From Larix kaempferi (Eukaryota; Streptophyta; Pinopsida; Pinales; Pinaceae), in NCBI GenBank assembly GCA_027924585.1, contig BSBM01000442.1, positions 1,922,001 through 1,986,000 of the forward strand: a stretch of 64,000 bases of DNA, given 5' to 3'. The notes below the pieces were generated by a model. The model searched no databases and was not told where the DNA came from. It worked only from the letters and a program-made list of their open reading frames with translations. The position numbers were made by a program, and so were the translations under genes. Of the stretch, positions 34,848 through 45,540 are shown one piece after another (position 1 is the first letter of the stretch; each line of letters opens with the position of its first letter).

Positions 34848-36344
34848 AACCACTTACATGAGGTTTTTGCAAGGCGTTGCGCCATGATGACTAAATCCAT
34901 TCGATGGATTGGAACAGAACTGAATAACACTCCAATCTTTGATGGTTTAACTGGAGTAAGTGAATTCATACATGTATATGAACAAGAAATCCCAGATGAG
35001 CAGCGCATACAAGCATTGGATGTAGCACTGCACGCTACACCCGCAAGATGGTGGGGTGCGCATAAAGAAAATATCGACACATGGCCAGACTGTCGCAGGT
35101 TGATACTACGCAGATTTCAAGAGACTACAGCAGGAGTTTTGCGCAAATACGATGGACAGAGTGACCCCAGGTCACACGTTGATGCATGTATTCAGCAATG
35201 GTCATATATTCCAGAAGATGAGTGGGTTCACCTATTCATCCACACGTTGGATATAGTTCCAAGGAACTGGTACACTGAAACAGAATTGCGCAGAGGCACT
35301 ATCACTTGGCCTCTCATGATTGAAAGTTTTCAACTCACTTTCAGCTTTGAGTCAGAATATCCAAGCATCGATCAGGATTTAAAGTGTATTAGAAAGAAGG
35401 TATTTGGACAATGTCCTTTACCAGAGTACTCTCAACCAGATTGGGCTGTCCAGATGGAACATGCCCGGGAATGCTATAATTTCACCGCTGGAGAAGAGGA
35501 TGATGATCCTCGCAACATCAATATTCCAGATTCAGAAGGGACGTGCAAGGTCGAAGGCCCTCAGCTTGATATCCATGCCATTACAGAACACATCAAGCTC
35601 AAAAAGATTAACATTGGTACAGAGGCCGAACCCAAGGTTGCCTCTATAGGAGATTATTGGGATGATCAAACTGTTGGCCATATTGCAGATTTACTACATG
35701 AGTACCAGGATATCTTTCCTACCAAGTTTACAGAAATGAAAGGCATCCTAGGAGATTTAGGAGTTATGCGCATACCTCTGAAAGCGGACGCTAAGCCAGT
35801 AAAACAACGCCCGTATAGGTTGAACCCGAGATATAAAGAAAAGGTCAGAGAAGAAATTGATAAGATGCTCGCAGCTGGTATCATTGAGCCAGTAAAGGAA
35901 AGTGATTGGATTAGTCCTATGGTGGTACAAGAAAAAAAGACAAAAGGTGAAATAAGAATCTGCGTGGACCTGCACAAGCTCAACGACGCATCAGCGCATG
36001 ATCCATTTCCTATGCCCTTTACAGATGAAGTGCTTGACAATGTGGGAGGACAAGAGGCTTACTCCTTCACTGATGGCTTTTCAGGATACCATCAGATCAG
36101 AATCCATCCAGAGGACCGCCATAATACCACTTTTGCGACTGAATGGGGCTCATTCCAGTATACGGTAATGCCCTTTGGTCTTAAAAACGCTCCTGCTATT
36201 TTCTCTAGAGTCGTTGTTGTTGTTTTCAAAGAATTCATTCATAAGTTTCTAGAAGTCTATTTTGATGACTGGACTGTGTTTGGTTTACTAAAGAACCATA
36301 TAGGGAATCTAAGGATGATGTTAGAAAAATGCAGACAGTATTAG
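34848..36344 (+). pseudogene. Gypsy-B second gag-like domain fused to reverse transcriptase
   Basis: The open frame from 34884 starts with a domain (residues 10-165) that looks like a retrotransposon capsid: FIHVYEQEIPDEQRIQALDV, ALHATPARWWGAH, WPDCRRLILRRFQ and WVHLFIHTLDIVPRNWY. It sits after protease and before RT, where a gag domain is not expected. From about residue 240 RT follows: HEYQDIFPTKFTEMKG, KQRPYRLNPRYKEKVREEID, IRICVDLHKLNDAS, FSGYHQIRIHPEDR, VMPFGLKNAPAIFSR, LEVYFDDWTVFG (YFDD box intact) and LRMMLEKCRQY, then TAG at 36342. A local duplication begins at 36331. Confidence 0.85.
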
Positions 36345-36570
36345 ATCTCCCTTAACTTGAAAAAATGTATCTTCTGTGCTCCTTTTGGTATTTTGTTGGG
36401 TCACATTGTATGAAAATAGACAAAATGTAGACAGTATTAGAAAAATGTAGACAGTATTAGAAAAATGTTAGACAGTAGATAGAAAAATGTAGACAGTATT
36501 AGATCTTCCTTAACTTGAAAAAATGTATCTTCTGTGCTCCTTTTGGTATTTTGTTGGGTCACATTGTATG
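36331..36570 (+). repeat. Tandem duplication inside Gypsy-B RT with a 20-bp minisatellite
   Basis: Bases 36331-36412 (gcagacagta to attgtatg) recur at 36489-36570 with about three changes, an offset of 158. Between them a unit like agaaaaatgtagacagtatt recurs about four times in varied form. Because 158 is not divisible by three, the duplication moves the downstream frame by two, which is why RT ends in one frame and RNase H starts in another. Confidence 0.85.
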
Positions 36571-37258
36571 CAGACAAGGACTCATGATGGATCCTGCGAA
36601 GGTTTCCATCATTGCTAACTTGCCTGCGCCCAACTCAGTCAAACAATTGCGCACTACATTGGGACATACAGGACACTACAGGAAATTTATCAAGGGTTAT
36701 GCAAAGATCACTGCACCTATGGAAAGACTACTGAAAAAGGATTCGAAATTCCAATGGACAGAAGAATGCCAACAGAGCTTGGACACACTTAAAGGAAAGA
36801 TGGTCACAGCGCCTATTCTAGTTTTCCCAGATTGGAGAAAACCCTTTCATGTTCATGTAGATGCTTCTTCCATAGCATTGGGGGTTGTACTGACACAACT
36901 GGGAGAAGGAGGTATTGACCACCCCATTGCTTACTCTAGCAGAAAGCTGTCTACAGCTGAGAAGAACTACACCACTACAGAAAGAGAAGGAATAGCTATG
37001 GTGTATTCCTTACAGAATTTTAGACAGTATCTATTGGGTGCTCATTTTAAAATGTATACTGACCATTCTGCCTTGAAGTACTTGGTCAATAAGCCAGTGT
37101 TAGGGGGAAGAATTTGTAGATGGCTACTCCTCTTCCAGGAGTATGATTTTGAGATTATTGTGAAGCCAGGTAGATTGAATGCAGGACCTAACCATTTATC
37201 TAGGATAGAGTCAGGGGAGGAACCTACAAATTTGGAGGACAATCTGCCTGATGCTTAG
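36515..37258 (+). pseudogene. Gypsy-B RT connection and RNase H
   Basis: The frame begins inside the second copy of the duplication with KKCIFCAPFGILLGHIVC, then LRTTLGHTGHYRKFIKGYAK, FQWTEECQQSLDTLKGKMV, VHVDASSIALGVVLTQ (first Asp), YTTTEREGIAMVYSLQNFRQ (Glu), FKMYTDHSALKYL (Asp) and LNAGPNHLSRIE. These are the RNase H acidic residues except the last Asp, which is Asn in GPNHLSR instead of ADHLSR. TAG at 37256 precedes the integrase. The domain degrades the template RNA. Confidence 0.9.
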
Positions 37259-38557
37259 CTGTTTTCTATTCAAGCAGCAGATGAATATTATTTCGATATT
37301 CTTGAGTTTCTCACTACAGGGCAAGCGCCAGTTGAGTTCACAATACAACAGAAGAAACAACTTGTTGTCAAAGCCGCAGACTTCACTTTGATAGCAGGCC
37401 AGCTCTATAAGTTGGGCCCTGATGAAGTCTTGCGTAGATGCATTTTACCGCATGAGAAGAACTCCATAATCGCAGAAGCGCACTCAGGAATCGTAGGAGG
37501 CCATTTCGCAGGAAAGCCGACTGCGCAGAAGATCTTAGCTGCAGGTCTTTGGTGGCCAACATTGCACAAGGATACTAAGGAATTCTGCAAGTGTTGCGAT
37601 GTGTGCCAACAAACAGGAAAACCTTCAAGAAGAGATGAAATGCCGCTAAGACCCCAGATAACAGTGTGTGCTTTTGATAAGTGGGCCATTGATTTTGTGG
37701 GACCTATCAACCCACCAGGAAAGAGAACCGGTGCAAGATACATCATCACAGCTACTGAATACCTCACCAGATGGGCTAAGGCGAAGCCAGTTAAGAATTG
37801 CGATGCTGTCACTGCCGCGCAGTTCATTTTTGAGAATATTGTCACTAGATTTGGATGTCCACTCATTCTAATGAGTGATCAGGGCACACATTTCCTGAAC
37901 GAGACTATAGAGGCCCTTACTGAAGAGTTCCACATTAGTCACCATAAGAGTACACCCTACCACCCTCAAGCTAATGGTATGGTGGAGGCATTCAATAAGA
38001 TTATGGAGAATGCCCTGACCAAGATCTGTAATCAACAAAGAGATGATTGGGACCTTAGAGTCACAGCTGTGTTATGGGCTTACAGAACCACATGCAAGAA
38101 ATTAACAGCTCACACACCTTTCAGTTTGGTGTATGGACAAGAAGCAGTCATGCCCATGGAATACATTGTTCCCAGTCTCAGAATTGCTCAAATTACAGAA
38201 ATGGTAGATACTGATACTATGAGTGAAAGGCTATCACAATTGGTTTCCTTAGAAGAAGACAGGATTTTAGCTGGATTCCATCAACAAGTGCAGAAGGCGA
38301 GACAGAAGGCTTGGCATGACAGGCATATTAAGAATAAAGTCTTTCAGGAAGGAGACTTGGTACTCTTCTATGATAGTAAATTCATCAAGTTTCCAGGCAA
38401 GTTTCATGTACATTGGTTAGGCCCTTTTCAAGTGATGAAGATAACCGAAGGTGGAGCAGTTCATCTTGTGAAGCTTAATGGAGAGTTGCTGCCCACAATG
38501 ATTAACGAGAGTCGGCTCAAGCTTTATCCTGATGGCCACTCCGCCCTGTCGACCTAA
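37259..38557 (+). pseudogene. Gypsy-B integrase
   Basis: Same frame as the RNase H, divided by TAG at 37256. The zinc module reads [20 protein letters not shown], then [13 protein letters not shown]. The catalytic core has [10 protein letters not shown] (Asp), [14 protein letters not shown] (Asp) and [17 protein letters not shown] (Glu). The C-terminus gives [12 protein letters not shown] and [11 protein letters not shown] (GPF motif). It ends at TAA 38555. It looks intact from 37388 on. No chromodomain is present, which sets it apart from chromoviruses. Confidence 0.92.
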
Positions 38558-39279
38558 TCAGTTGATAAAGTTGTGTAGATGTCCAATGTAGTTGAAAGAG
38601 GCATCGCAATTATCAGTCTACACGGAAGTCGCGAGAAGTTTGTCAGTCTCTGGCTTCCCGAGCAGTTCCTCGAAGCACTTGCGCAGTCAATAAAGCCTGT
38701 TCTGAGCGAGCCTATTTTCGCTCTTGCGAAGTCCCCCGGGTTGTCGAAATCTCGCTCTTGCGGAGTTCCCTGTTGTCTATTTGTCGCTCTTGCGGAGTTC
38801 TCCTCACCGTGGAGCCCACCATGTGCACAGTTAATCATGCTGAAGTTACCCGCCGAAAATTTGAATTGCGGTAGTTATGTAGCTGCGTCTGAGTCTTAAT
38901 GAAGGACGAGACCACCATTTAATTGTATTTGCTCTAACAGATTCGGCTTGATTTCCCTAAGATCCGAATTTAATTAAGGAGCCGAAGGCCTTAGCTCATC
39001 TCTCGAAGGCTGTCAGAGCCCATCCCTCGCATTTAATGCACCGTAGAGGCGCGGGGGGTAGGGGGGTTGTCAACTCATCCGCTTAGGCGCCAACGGTTAT
39101 TAGTGCCACTTGTCTGCATCTACTACCGCCTTCAGCTATAAATACCCCTCATTCGTATATGCTTGGGTTACTTTTCCTTGCTATTGCATTGTATAGCTGT
39201 CCTATTTGAGAGTTTAAGTCATTGCTTCAGAGCCGTGTCGTGCAGACTGCTTTCCCGTTTTCACAGTTCGTATCCTACG
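38558..39279 (+). promoter_or_regulatory. Gypsy-B spacer with a TATA box upstream of the extra ORF
   Basis: About 720 bases without a gene follow integrase. A perfect TATA box, tataaata, lies at 39137-39144, and the extra ORF begins about 135 bases later at ATG 39280. The spacing and lack of coding suggest a separate promoter for the ORF. An alternative is a spliced transcript from the LTR. The stretch 38690-38800 contains repeated gctcttgcg-type phrases. Confidence 0.45.
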
Positions 39280-40064
39280 ATGTTCCGCCCCGTTCTGTTC
39301 AGTAGTTGTCGTGTATGCAAGTTCATGACGCAGAAACTTTCAATTGAAGAATTCGTCCGTCAATTCAGACGCAGAGGGTTAGATTTCGGTATGGGTACCC
39401 CGATCAAGATCGTCGAGCTTCCAAATTTTCCTGATCCCAGACAGTCCCCGGGCACAAGGGCATCTTAGCAACAACACCAGCAGTAGTAGCAGATGGAGGA
39501 ACCCATTCCAGAGCCCTTGGCCACTCTGGTTAACTACATCCCTCTGCGCCCAGATGATGCACCCGAGGTGCGTATTCCCAAGAATGCCAAGTATTCGATT
39601 CCGCTGCCACCAATGGCAGAATTCGTGCAAGAAGAAGGATCCTTGCTTGGACATCTTCCGCTGGTTAAGTTTTCTGACTTCAACTTGGGATATTATAGAA
39701 CATATCCTCAGTTCGCGCCAGATCACTATCTGACAGTGGTCCATAATCCTGTTAAGAAGATTGATGAATTCATCCCATAGGAATTTGCGGTAAATCTAGA
39801 GAGGCCTGGACTGTTGAACCTGTTGAAGCTACCGCACTTCGGGCGTAGCAATGAAGTTAATGCGGTTGTCAAGGTCCTGTTATCCTGTGTTCACGGTGGT
39901 TATCTTTGGCTCGGGAGGCCAATTGATCTGAATGTGGACCTGATTCACCAAATTACCGGCCTATCTAAGGTTGGTAAGGACCCCAACGTCCATTTCGTTG
40001 GTAAATACAAGGACCGAAAGCTGGCTGCGTAGGTGGTGCAGAAATACAAATTGTCGAGAGGAGG
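39280..40064 (+). pseudogene. Gypsy-B extra ORF (env position; plant mobile domain-like), truncated
   Basis: One reading frame runs from ATG 39280 to the Copia-B junction, stopped only by TAG codons (39466, 39484, 39487, 39778, 40030), three of them in a glutamine run. It reads KLSIEEFVRQFRRRGLDFG, EVRIPKNAKYSIPLPPMAEF, KFSDFNLGYYRTYPQFAPD and VLLSCVHGGYLWLGRP, VDLIHQITGLSKVGKDP. The later part has the style of plant mobile domain-like proteins and the phrase ITGLS matches FLTGLS of the Gypsy-A antisense ORF. No signal peptide or membrane segment is evident, so despite its position an envelope role is not supported. Function unknown. Confidence 0.55.
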
Positions 40065-40940
40065 TCGAGGCCTTTCTTCCTCTTCTTCTTCTTCTTCTTC
40101 TTCTTCACTATCATCTTCTGCCATATGAGCATGGTGTCTTTTGTGTATAAACTTCTTCTTCCTTTCTGAAGGACAGAATCTAGCAATGTGTCCAAGTTTA
40201 AGACGATTGTAGCATTGGACTGTGGAGAGATCCCTTACTTGATTGGGTCTTTTATTCCTTTTGAATTTGGAGAAGTGTTGAGATCCCTTGTGTTCAACTT
40301 TCTTGAAGTGACCCATTCTTTTCTTGGTGTGACTAGCCAAGGCTTAATCATCCTCTTTGAGAAGTGCTTCCCTGTTGGCTACCCTAGCCTCTTCTTGAAC
40401 ACAATCTTCCCATACTACATCAAACTTCATACATTCCTTTCTGGCACACATAGTTTGTATAAATGATTCCCAAGATCTAGTGAGACCATTTAGAGCAGTC
40501 ATCACAAGTTCATCTTCATCAAGAGTATCACCAATGGCATCTAGTTGTTCCTTGATTTGTGAGACCCTTGAGAAGTAGTCTTGAATGGATTCTCCTTTGT
40601 GCATCTTGGTACTCTTCAATTGAGTCCTTAGGTTCATCTTCCTATTGATGTTCTTTCCTTCATACATTCTTCCTAGGGCATCATACATTTCCTTTGGAGT
40701 CTTCTTGGAGGCCACTTGGGGAATCAAGTGGTCTTTAATAGAATCAGCTATGATTCTTTTTGCCCTAATCAAATCCTTCCTATGCTTTTCTTTGGCTTCA
40801 TCTCCTTCTGGTTCTGCCACTTCATCCTTGATATAATGAGCAAGATCATTCTCTTCGAGAATGAGACCAATTATGTATTTCCATGCCCGAAAATTTTCTA
40901 TACCTTCTAGCTTGTCTTCAAGCTTAGTGTTTGGAGCCAT
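40065..40940 (-). pseudogene. Copia-B second unit: truncated gag
   Basis: It is nearly identical to 46672-47553, starting MAPNTKLEDKLEGIENFRAW at 40940 and stopping in the acidic run (11 Glu instead of 13, six bases shorter). The zinc knuckle CYNRLKLGHIARFC has Arg for the second Cys, like the full copy. The break at 40065 falls in tcgaggc, which is also in the Gypsy-B side (gtcgagag), giving a small microhomology. It cannot work alone. Confidence 0.9.
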
Positions 40941-41561
40941 CTTCTCTTGGGGGAGTCCAAGAGACAGAGTAGTACTTACCTGAAAAGTTAACTTTTACTT
41001 TTTCGGATCCTGAGATAGAATTTTATCGCACTTTTGGTAGAATTAGGGTTTGACTTTCCCGGAGTTCTACCCAACCAAAAATTTCAATCTAGGGCTCAAA
41101 AGATTTGTCTTGAGAAGGGCTATCCAGCCATGTAATCAGATTTCAACAATACCAACTTTCTGCTGAAACCAATTTTTGATTTATCGCACTTTTGGTAGAA
41201 TTAGGGTTTGACTTTCCCAGAGTTCTACCCAACCAAAAAGTTCGATCTAGGGCTCAAAATATTTGTCTTGAGAAGGGATATCCAGCCATGTAATCAGATT
41301 TCAACAATACCAACTTTCTGCTGAAACCAATTTCTGATTTATCGCACTTTTGGTAGAATTAGGGTTTGACTTTCCCGGAGTTCTACCCAACCAAAAAGTT
41401 CGATCTAGGGCTCAAAAGATAGGTATTAAGAAGAGCTATCCAGCCATGTAATCAGAATTCAAAAATACCAACTTTCTGTTGAAACCCTAACATACACCGG
41501 AGAGAGAGAGAGGTATTCTTACCTTGTGAAAGATGTTCTATTCAGTCTAGCTCTGATACCA
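40941..41561 (-). repeat. Copia-B second unit leader with three 158-bp repeats
   Basis: 621 bases, equal in length to the leader at 47554-48174. It contains three tandem units of period 158 that begin tttatcgcacttttggtag at 41022, 41180 and 41338. The primer site tggtatcagagc (minus strand, 41550-41561) sits next to the LTR and is of the Met tRNA type used by copia. Confidence 0.9.
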
Positions 41562-42051
41562 TGTTAAGTTTAAACCAAATAGACTAGCAAGATCACTGAA
41601 AGAAGCATAATCACAAGATAGACACAGAATTTACCCTGGGAAACCCTCATGGGGTAGAAAACCCAGCAAATCATTCCTCAATAAGATGATCAACCAAAAT
41701 ACAAGATGTGCTCCCTCCTTCCTTTCTTCCTTAGCAGATCTCCCAGACAAGTGCGCCTCTTTTCACAAGTGAGTGAGTGATCTAATGAGGAGTTCACCTC
41801 CTCTATTTATACTGACTCCTAACTGACTAAAAGACCTAATGGGGCCGACCTCTCCTGGAGAAGTCTAATAACCCCTAAAATATTATCTCAGGGCCGACCC
41901 CCACATGGTGGGTCTAATAAACCTAGTTACTACAACTTCTCGGAGGAATAAACATCTCCGGATACATAGTAGAATCACCTCGGAGGTATAGAACATCTCC
42001 GGAATAAATAATATACAAATATAATATTCTTGGAAGTTACAATATTCAACA
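41562..42051 (-). repeat. Copia-B shared middle LTR
   Basis: 490 bases, tgttaagtttaaacc to aatattcaaca on the + strand. TATA box on the minus strand (tataaata, 41804-41811). It has the primer site of one unit on its left and the polypurine tract of the other on its right, so it served as 3' LTR of one and 5' LTR of the next. Confidence 0.95.
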
Positions 42052-42645
42052 CTCCCCCTTAACGAGAAGGATATTATAACAACATCTGCAGGACCAACGA
42101 GTCATCGACTACATCATACATGATACATCTATATATCATCGGAAGCTTTCTTCAATTCGTCTTCGTCAACAGTGTCGATATCACTTGATCATCAGTATCG
42201 ACATCTCACGATTATCAGCATTGTCATCACCATCGTCAGCATCATCATCAGCATCATCAGTATGATCATCAACATCATCGTCACACGATCATCAGCATCG
42301 TCATCACACGATCAACATCATCATCACATGATCAACATCATCATCACACTATCATTAGCATCGTCATCACACGATCATCAGCATCGTCATCACACGATCA
42401 TCAGCATCGTCATCACACGATCAACATCATCATCACACGATCAACATCATCATCACACGATCATCAGCATCGTCATCACACGATCATCAACATCATCATC
42501 ACATATAGGATGATCAGTCTTGCTCTCTTTAGGACAGAGGTCCATGGACGATACAATCCAGATCGAGTTCCAGGATGATCAATCCTTATCACTTTAAGAC
42601 AAGTCTCATGTCTAGGGACGATGCAATCCCATCCGTGCATTTCGG
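42052..42645 (-). repeat. Copia-B 3' UTR part 1: polypurine tract and CAT/ATC-rich satellite
   Basis: Next to the LTR is ctcccccttaacgagaagg, the complement of the polypurine tract. From about 42172 to 42505 lies a run of phrases like cacacgatcatcagcatcgtcat in about 24-base units mixed with shorter ones. The open frame on the + strand through it has no gene-like character. Confidence 0.85.
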
Positions 42646-42976
42646 ACCATGTCCAAGGATGACTCAATCCTCAACCGTACATTTAGGACCACGTCCAAGG
42701 ATGACTCAATCCCCAACCGTACATTTAGGACCACGTCCAAGGATGACTCAATCCTCAATCGTACATTTAGGACCACGTCCAAGGATGACTCAATCCTCAA
42801 CCGTACATTTAGGACCACGTCCAAGGATGACTCAATCCTCAACTGTACATTTAGGACCACGTCCAAGGATGACTCAATCCTCAACCGTACATTTAGGACC
42901 ACGTCCAAGGATGACTCAATCCTCAACCGTACATTTAGGACCATGTCCAAGGATGACTCAATCCTTAAATGTATTC
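42646..42976. repeat. 42-bp minisatellite, about eight copies
   Basis: The 42-base unit (tccaaggatgactcaatcct, then caaccgtacatttaggaccac) starts at 42646 and recurs at 42688, 42730, 42772, 42814, 42856, 42898 and 42940 with very few changes. 42 is divisible by three, so frames stay open through it on both strands; the repetitive peptides are an artefact. No spacers of unique sequence, so it is not a CRISPR array. Confidence 0.95.
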
Positions 42977-43485
42977 TCATCAATACATCTAACATCATGT
43001 ATTCTCACTAATACATCCATCATCAAAAGCATGTATACATTTAGCATGTATTCTCACTAATACATCTATCATAAAAAGCATGTATACATCTAACATCAAA
43101 AGCATGTATTCTCACTAATACATCCATCATCAAAAGCATGTATACATCTAGCATGTATTCTCACTAATACATCTATCATCAAAAGCATGTATACATCTAA
43201 CATGTATTCTCACTAATACATCTATCATCAAAAGCATGTATACATCTAACATTAAAAGCATGTATTCTCACTAATACATCTATCATCAAAAGCATGTATA
43301 CATCTAACATGTATTCTCACTAATACATCTATCATCAAAAGCATGTATACATCTAACATCAAAAGTATGTATTCTCACTAATACATCTATCATCAAAAGT
43401 AAAGATATGAGAGTCCTAAATCTAAATAATTCTAAGTAACTAAGTGCAGCAAATTGAAGGGACAAAATTGTTATCAGATACTATA
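42977..43485 (-). repeat. Copia-B 3' UTR: catgtattctcactaatacat repeat block
   Basis: From about 42978 to 43400, phrases of about 20 bases alternate: catgtattctcactaatacat, ctatcatcaaaagcatgtat and acatctaacat. They make roughly eight higher-order units of 47-63 bases. After 43400 comes a short unique stretch up to the stop of the pol frame at 43486. Confidence 0.9.
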
Positions 43486-45540
43486 CTACTCCCCCTTTCG
43501 AGGAGGGTCCTTCTGGACTATACCAAGCTTGTCTCGGAAGTATTCAAACTTTACTCGAGACAGAGGTTTAGTCAAGATATCAACAATCTGATCCTCAGTG
43601 CTTATATACTCGAGCTTGATAGTTCCTCTCTGCACCATATCTCGTATATAGAAGTAACGGATCTCAATGTGTTTTGACTTATCATGGAACACAGGATTTT
43701 CAGTCATCTTAATGCAGCTTTGATTATCACACATAATCATAGTGGGATCCATTTCTAAGTCAAACACTCCAGATAAAAGTTTTTGAAGCCATACTGCTTC
43801 ACAGCTGGCAGAGCAGGCGGCTATATATTCTGCTTCAGCAGTACTGAGGGCCACACTAGATTGTTTCTTGCTGAACCAGGAGATCATGGCAGATCCAAGA
43901 CCATAACATCCACTTGAAGTACTTTTTCTGTCTGAGACATTACCTGCCCAATTAGAATCTGAGTAACCATGTAACCTGAGTTCATGACCTCCGAGATAAT
44001 ATAGGCCAAAATCTAGTGTACCTTTTAGGTACCTCATTATATGCTTTGCAGCTATTAAGTGAACCTTTCTAGGTTCTACTAGATACTGACTTAGGGTATG
44101 TACAGCAAAGCATATATCCGGCCTAGTATTTGTTAAATACATCAATGATCCAATGATTTGTCTATATAGAGTTATGTCCACTAATTCTGATGAATCATTA
44201 ACTAATAACTTCAGGTTGGAGTCCATGGGAGTGGCCATGGCTTTACACTCCAGCATATCAAATCTTTTGAGAATCTCCACAGTATACTTACCTTGATTTA
44301 GAAAGATTCCTTTTGGTTCTTGCCATACTTCTAAGCCTAAGAAGTAGTGCATTAATCCGAGATCTTTCATTTCGAATTCTGAAGAAAGCTTCTTTTTGCT
44401 TTCAATAATTTGTTTCTCATTTCCAGTTAGAAATAGATCATCTACATATAACAACAATATAACTGGTTCATCATCCATCACTTTGAGATAAAGATTGGGG
44501 TCAGCTTTACTTTTGGTAAAGCCCATGCTTGTTAAGAAATTGTCAATCCTTCGGTACCAAGCCCTGGGAGCTTGTTTCAATCCATATAATGCCTTTTTCA
44601 GTTTGCATACATGGGTCCTTCCGTCCTTGACCTCAAATCCTTGTGGTTGTTCTATGTATACTTCTTCTTCAATTACACCATTCAGAAAAGCTGTCTTAAC
44701 ATCCATTTGGTGCAATTTCCATTTCATCATGGATGCAAGTGCCATGATAGTTCTGATTGAAGTATACCTAGCAACTGGTGCAAATGTTTCTTCATAGTCA
44801 ATTCCCTCTTTCTGAGAGAATCCTCTGGCTACAAATCTTGCCTTGTATTTTTCAATGCTACCATCTGCAACATGTTTTATCTTGAAAATCCATTTGGAGG
44901 AAACCACACTTTTATCTTTTGGTTTGGGGACTATATCCCAAACATCATTTTTCATTATTGACTGATATTCTTCTGTCATTGCTTCTACCCATTCTTTCTT
45001 CTGAGCTGCCTCTTCATAGCTAGTAGGTAGTTGATCCACAAGATCACACATTAAGGCCATATAGTTGGATACTAGCTTTGGTTTCTTTCTTTCTCTAGTG
45101 GAGCCTTCAGGAGCTCCATATCTTTCAGCTCCTTGAATAATGTCTCTAGCCCATGTTGGCCTTATTTTTCTAGATAAGTCTGAAATAGGGGGTTCTTGAG
45201 GTTCTATCATGTCATGGTCTTCTGGAGTATCATCTTCAGGTATGTGTACTGCTTCTGTGATTCTAGGGGGTGTATCTTCTTCATAGATTTCTTCAAGTTG
45301 ACACTTCTTGGATTTCTTGAGAGTTGCTTCTTCATCAAATGTTACATCTCTACTTATTTCCATATGATGAAAACTTGGTATGTAGATTCTGAAAGCTTTG
45401 GATGATTCACAATATGCAACAAAGATTCCCTTCTTACCAAAAGGATCCAACTTGGTTCTCTTTTCTTTTGGAATGTGAATGTACACAGGACAACCAAATA
45501 TTTTGAGATGAATCACCTCATGCTTCTTTCCTGTGAACAC
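43486..45540 (-). CDS. Copia-B pol: reverse transcriptase and RNase H
   Basis: The frame runs without a stop for 684 residues. After the tail of the integrase (IFGCPVYIHIPKEKRTKL), RT shows WVEAMTEEYQSIMKNDVWDI, WIFKIKHVADGSIEKYKAR, FAPVARYTSIRTIMALA, MDVKTAFLNGVIEEEVYIEQ, LKKALYGLKQAPRAWY and LLLYVDDLFLTGNE (YVDD box). RNase H has GYSDSNWAGNVSDRKSTSS, VALSTAEAEYIAACSASCEA, MIMCDNQSCIKM and HIEIRYFYIRDMV. It ends at TAG-free sequence just before 43486. It joins the upstream frame (45541-47553) by a single in-frame TAA at about 45541-45543, where CAA is expected. All RT/RNase H residues I can check are intact. Confidence 0.93.
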   Translation of the reverse strand: MFTGKKHEVIHLKIFGCPVYIHIPKEKRTKLDPFGKKGIFVAYCESSKAFRIYIPSFHHMEISRDVTFDEEATLKKSKKCQLEEIYEEDTPPRITEAVHIPEDDTPEDHDMIEPQEPPISDLSRKIRPTWARDIIQGAERYGAPEGSTRERKKPKLVSNYMALMCDLVDQLPTSYEEAAQKKEWVEAMTEEYQSIMKNDVWDIVPKPKDKSVVSSKWIFKIKHVADGSIEKYKARFVARGFSQKEGIDYEETFAPVARYTSIRTIMALASMMKWKLHQMDVKTAFLNGVIEEEVYIEQPQGFEVKDGRTHVCKLKKALYGLKQAPRAWYRRIDNFLTSMGFTKSKADPNLYLKVMDDEPVILLLYVDDLFLTGNEKQIIESKKKLSSEFEMKDLGLMHYFLGLEVWQEPKGIFLNQGKYTVEILKRFDMLECKAMATPMDSNLKLLVNDSSELVDITLYRQIIGSLMYLTNTRPDICFAVHTLSQYLVEPRKVHLIAAKHIMRYLKGTLDFGLYYLGGHELRLHGYSDSNWAGNVSDRKSTSSGCYGLGSAMISWFSKKQSSVALSTAEAEYIAACSASCEAVWLQKLLSGVFDLEMDPTMIMCDNQSCIKMTENPVFHDKSKHIEIRYFYIRDMVQRGTIKLEYISTEDQIVDILTKPLSRVKFEYFRDKLGIVQKDPPRKGE

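Noticed and set aside
39280-40064. Envelope gene in Gypsy-B
   Set aside because: The position fits, but no signal peptide or membrane segment is visible, and motifs look like a mobile domain protein.
42646-42976. Possible CRISPR-like array
   Set aside because: Units are head to tail with no unique spacers, in a plant retrotransposon 3' UTR.
42575-43060. Repetitive ORFs on both strands
   Set aside because: They come from the 42-bp minisatellite, whose length is divisible by three. No start context or domain.
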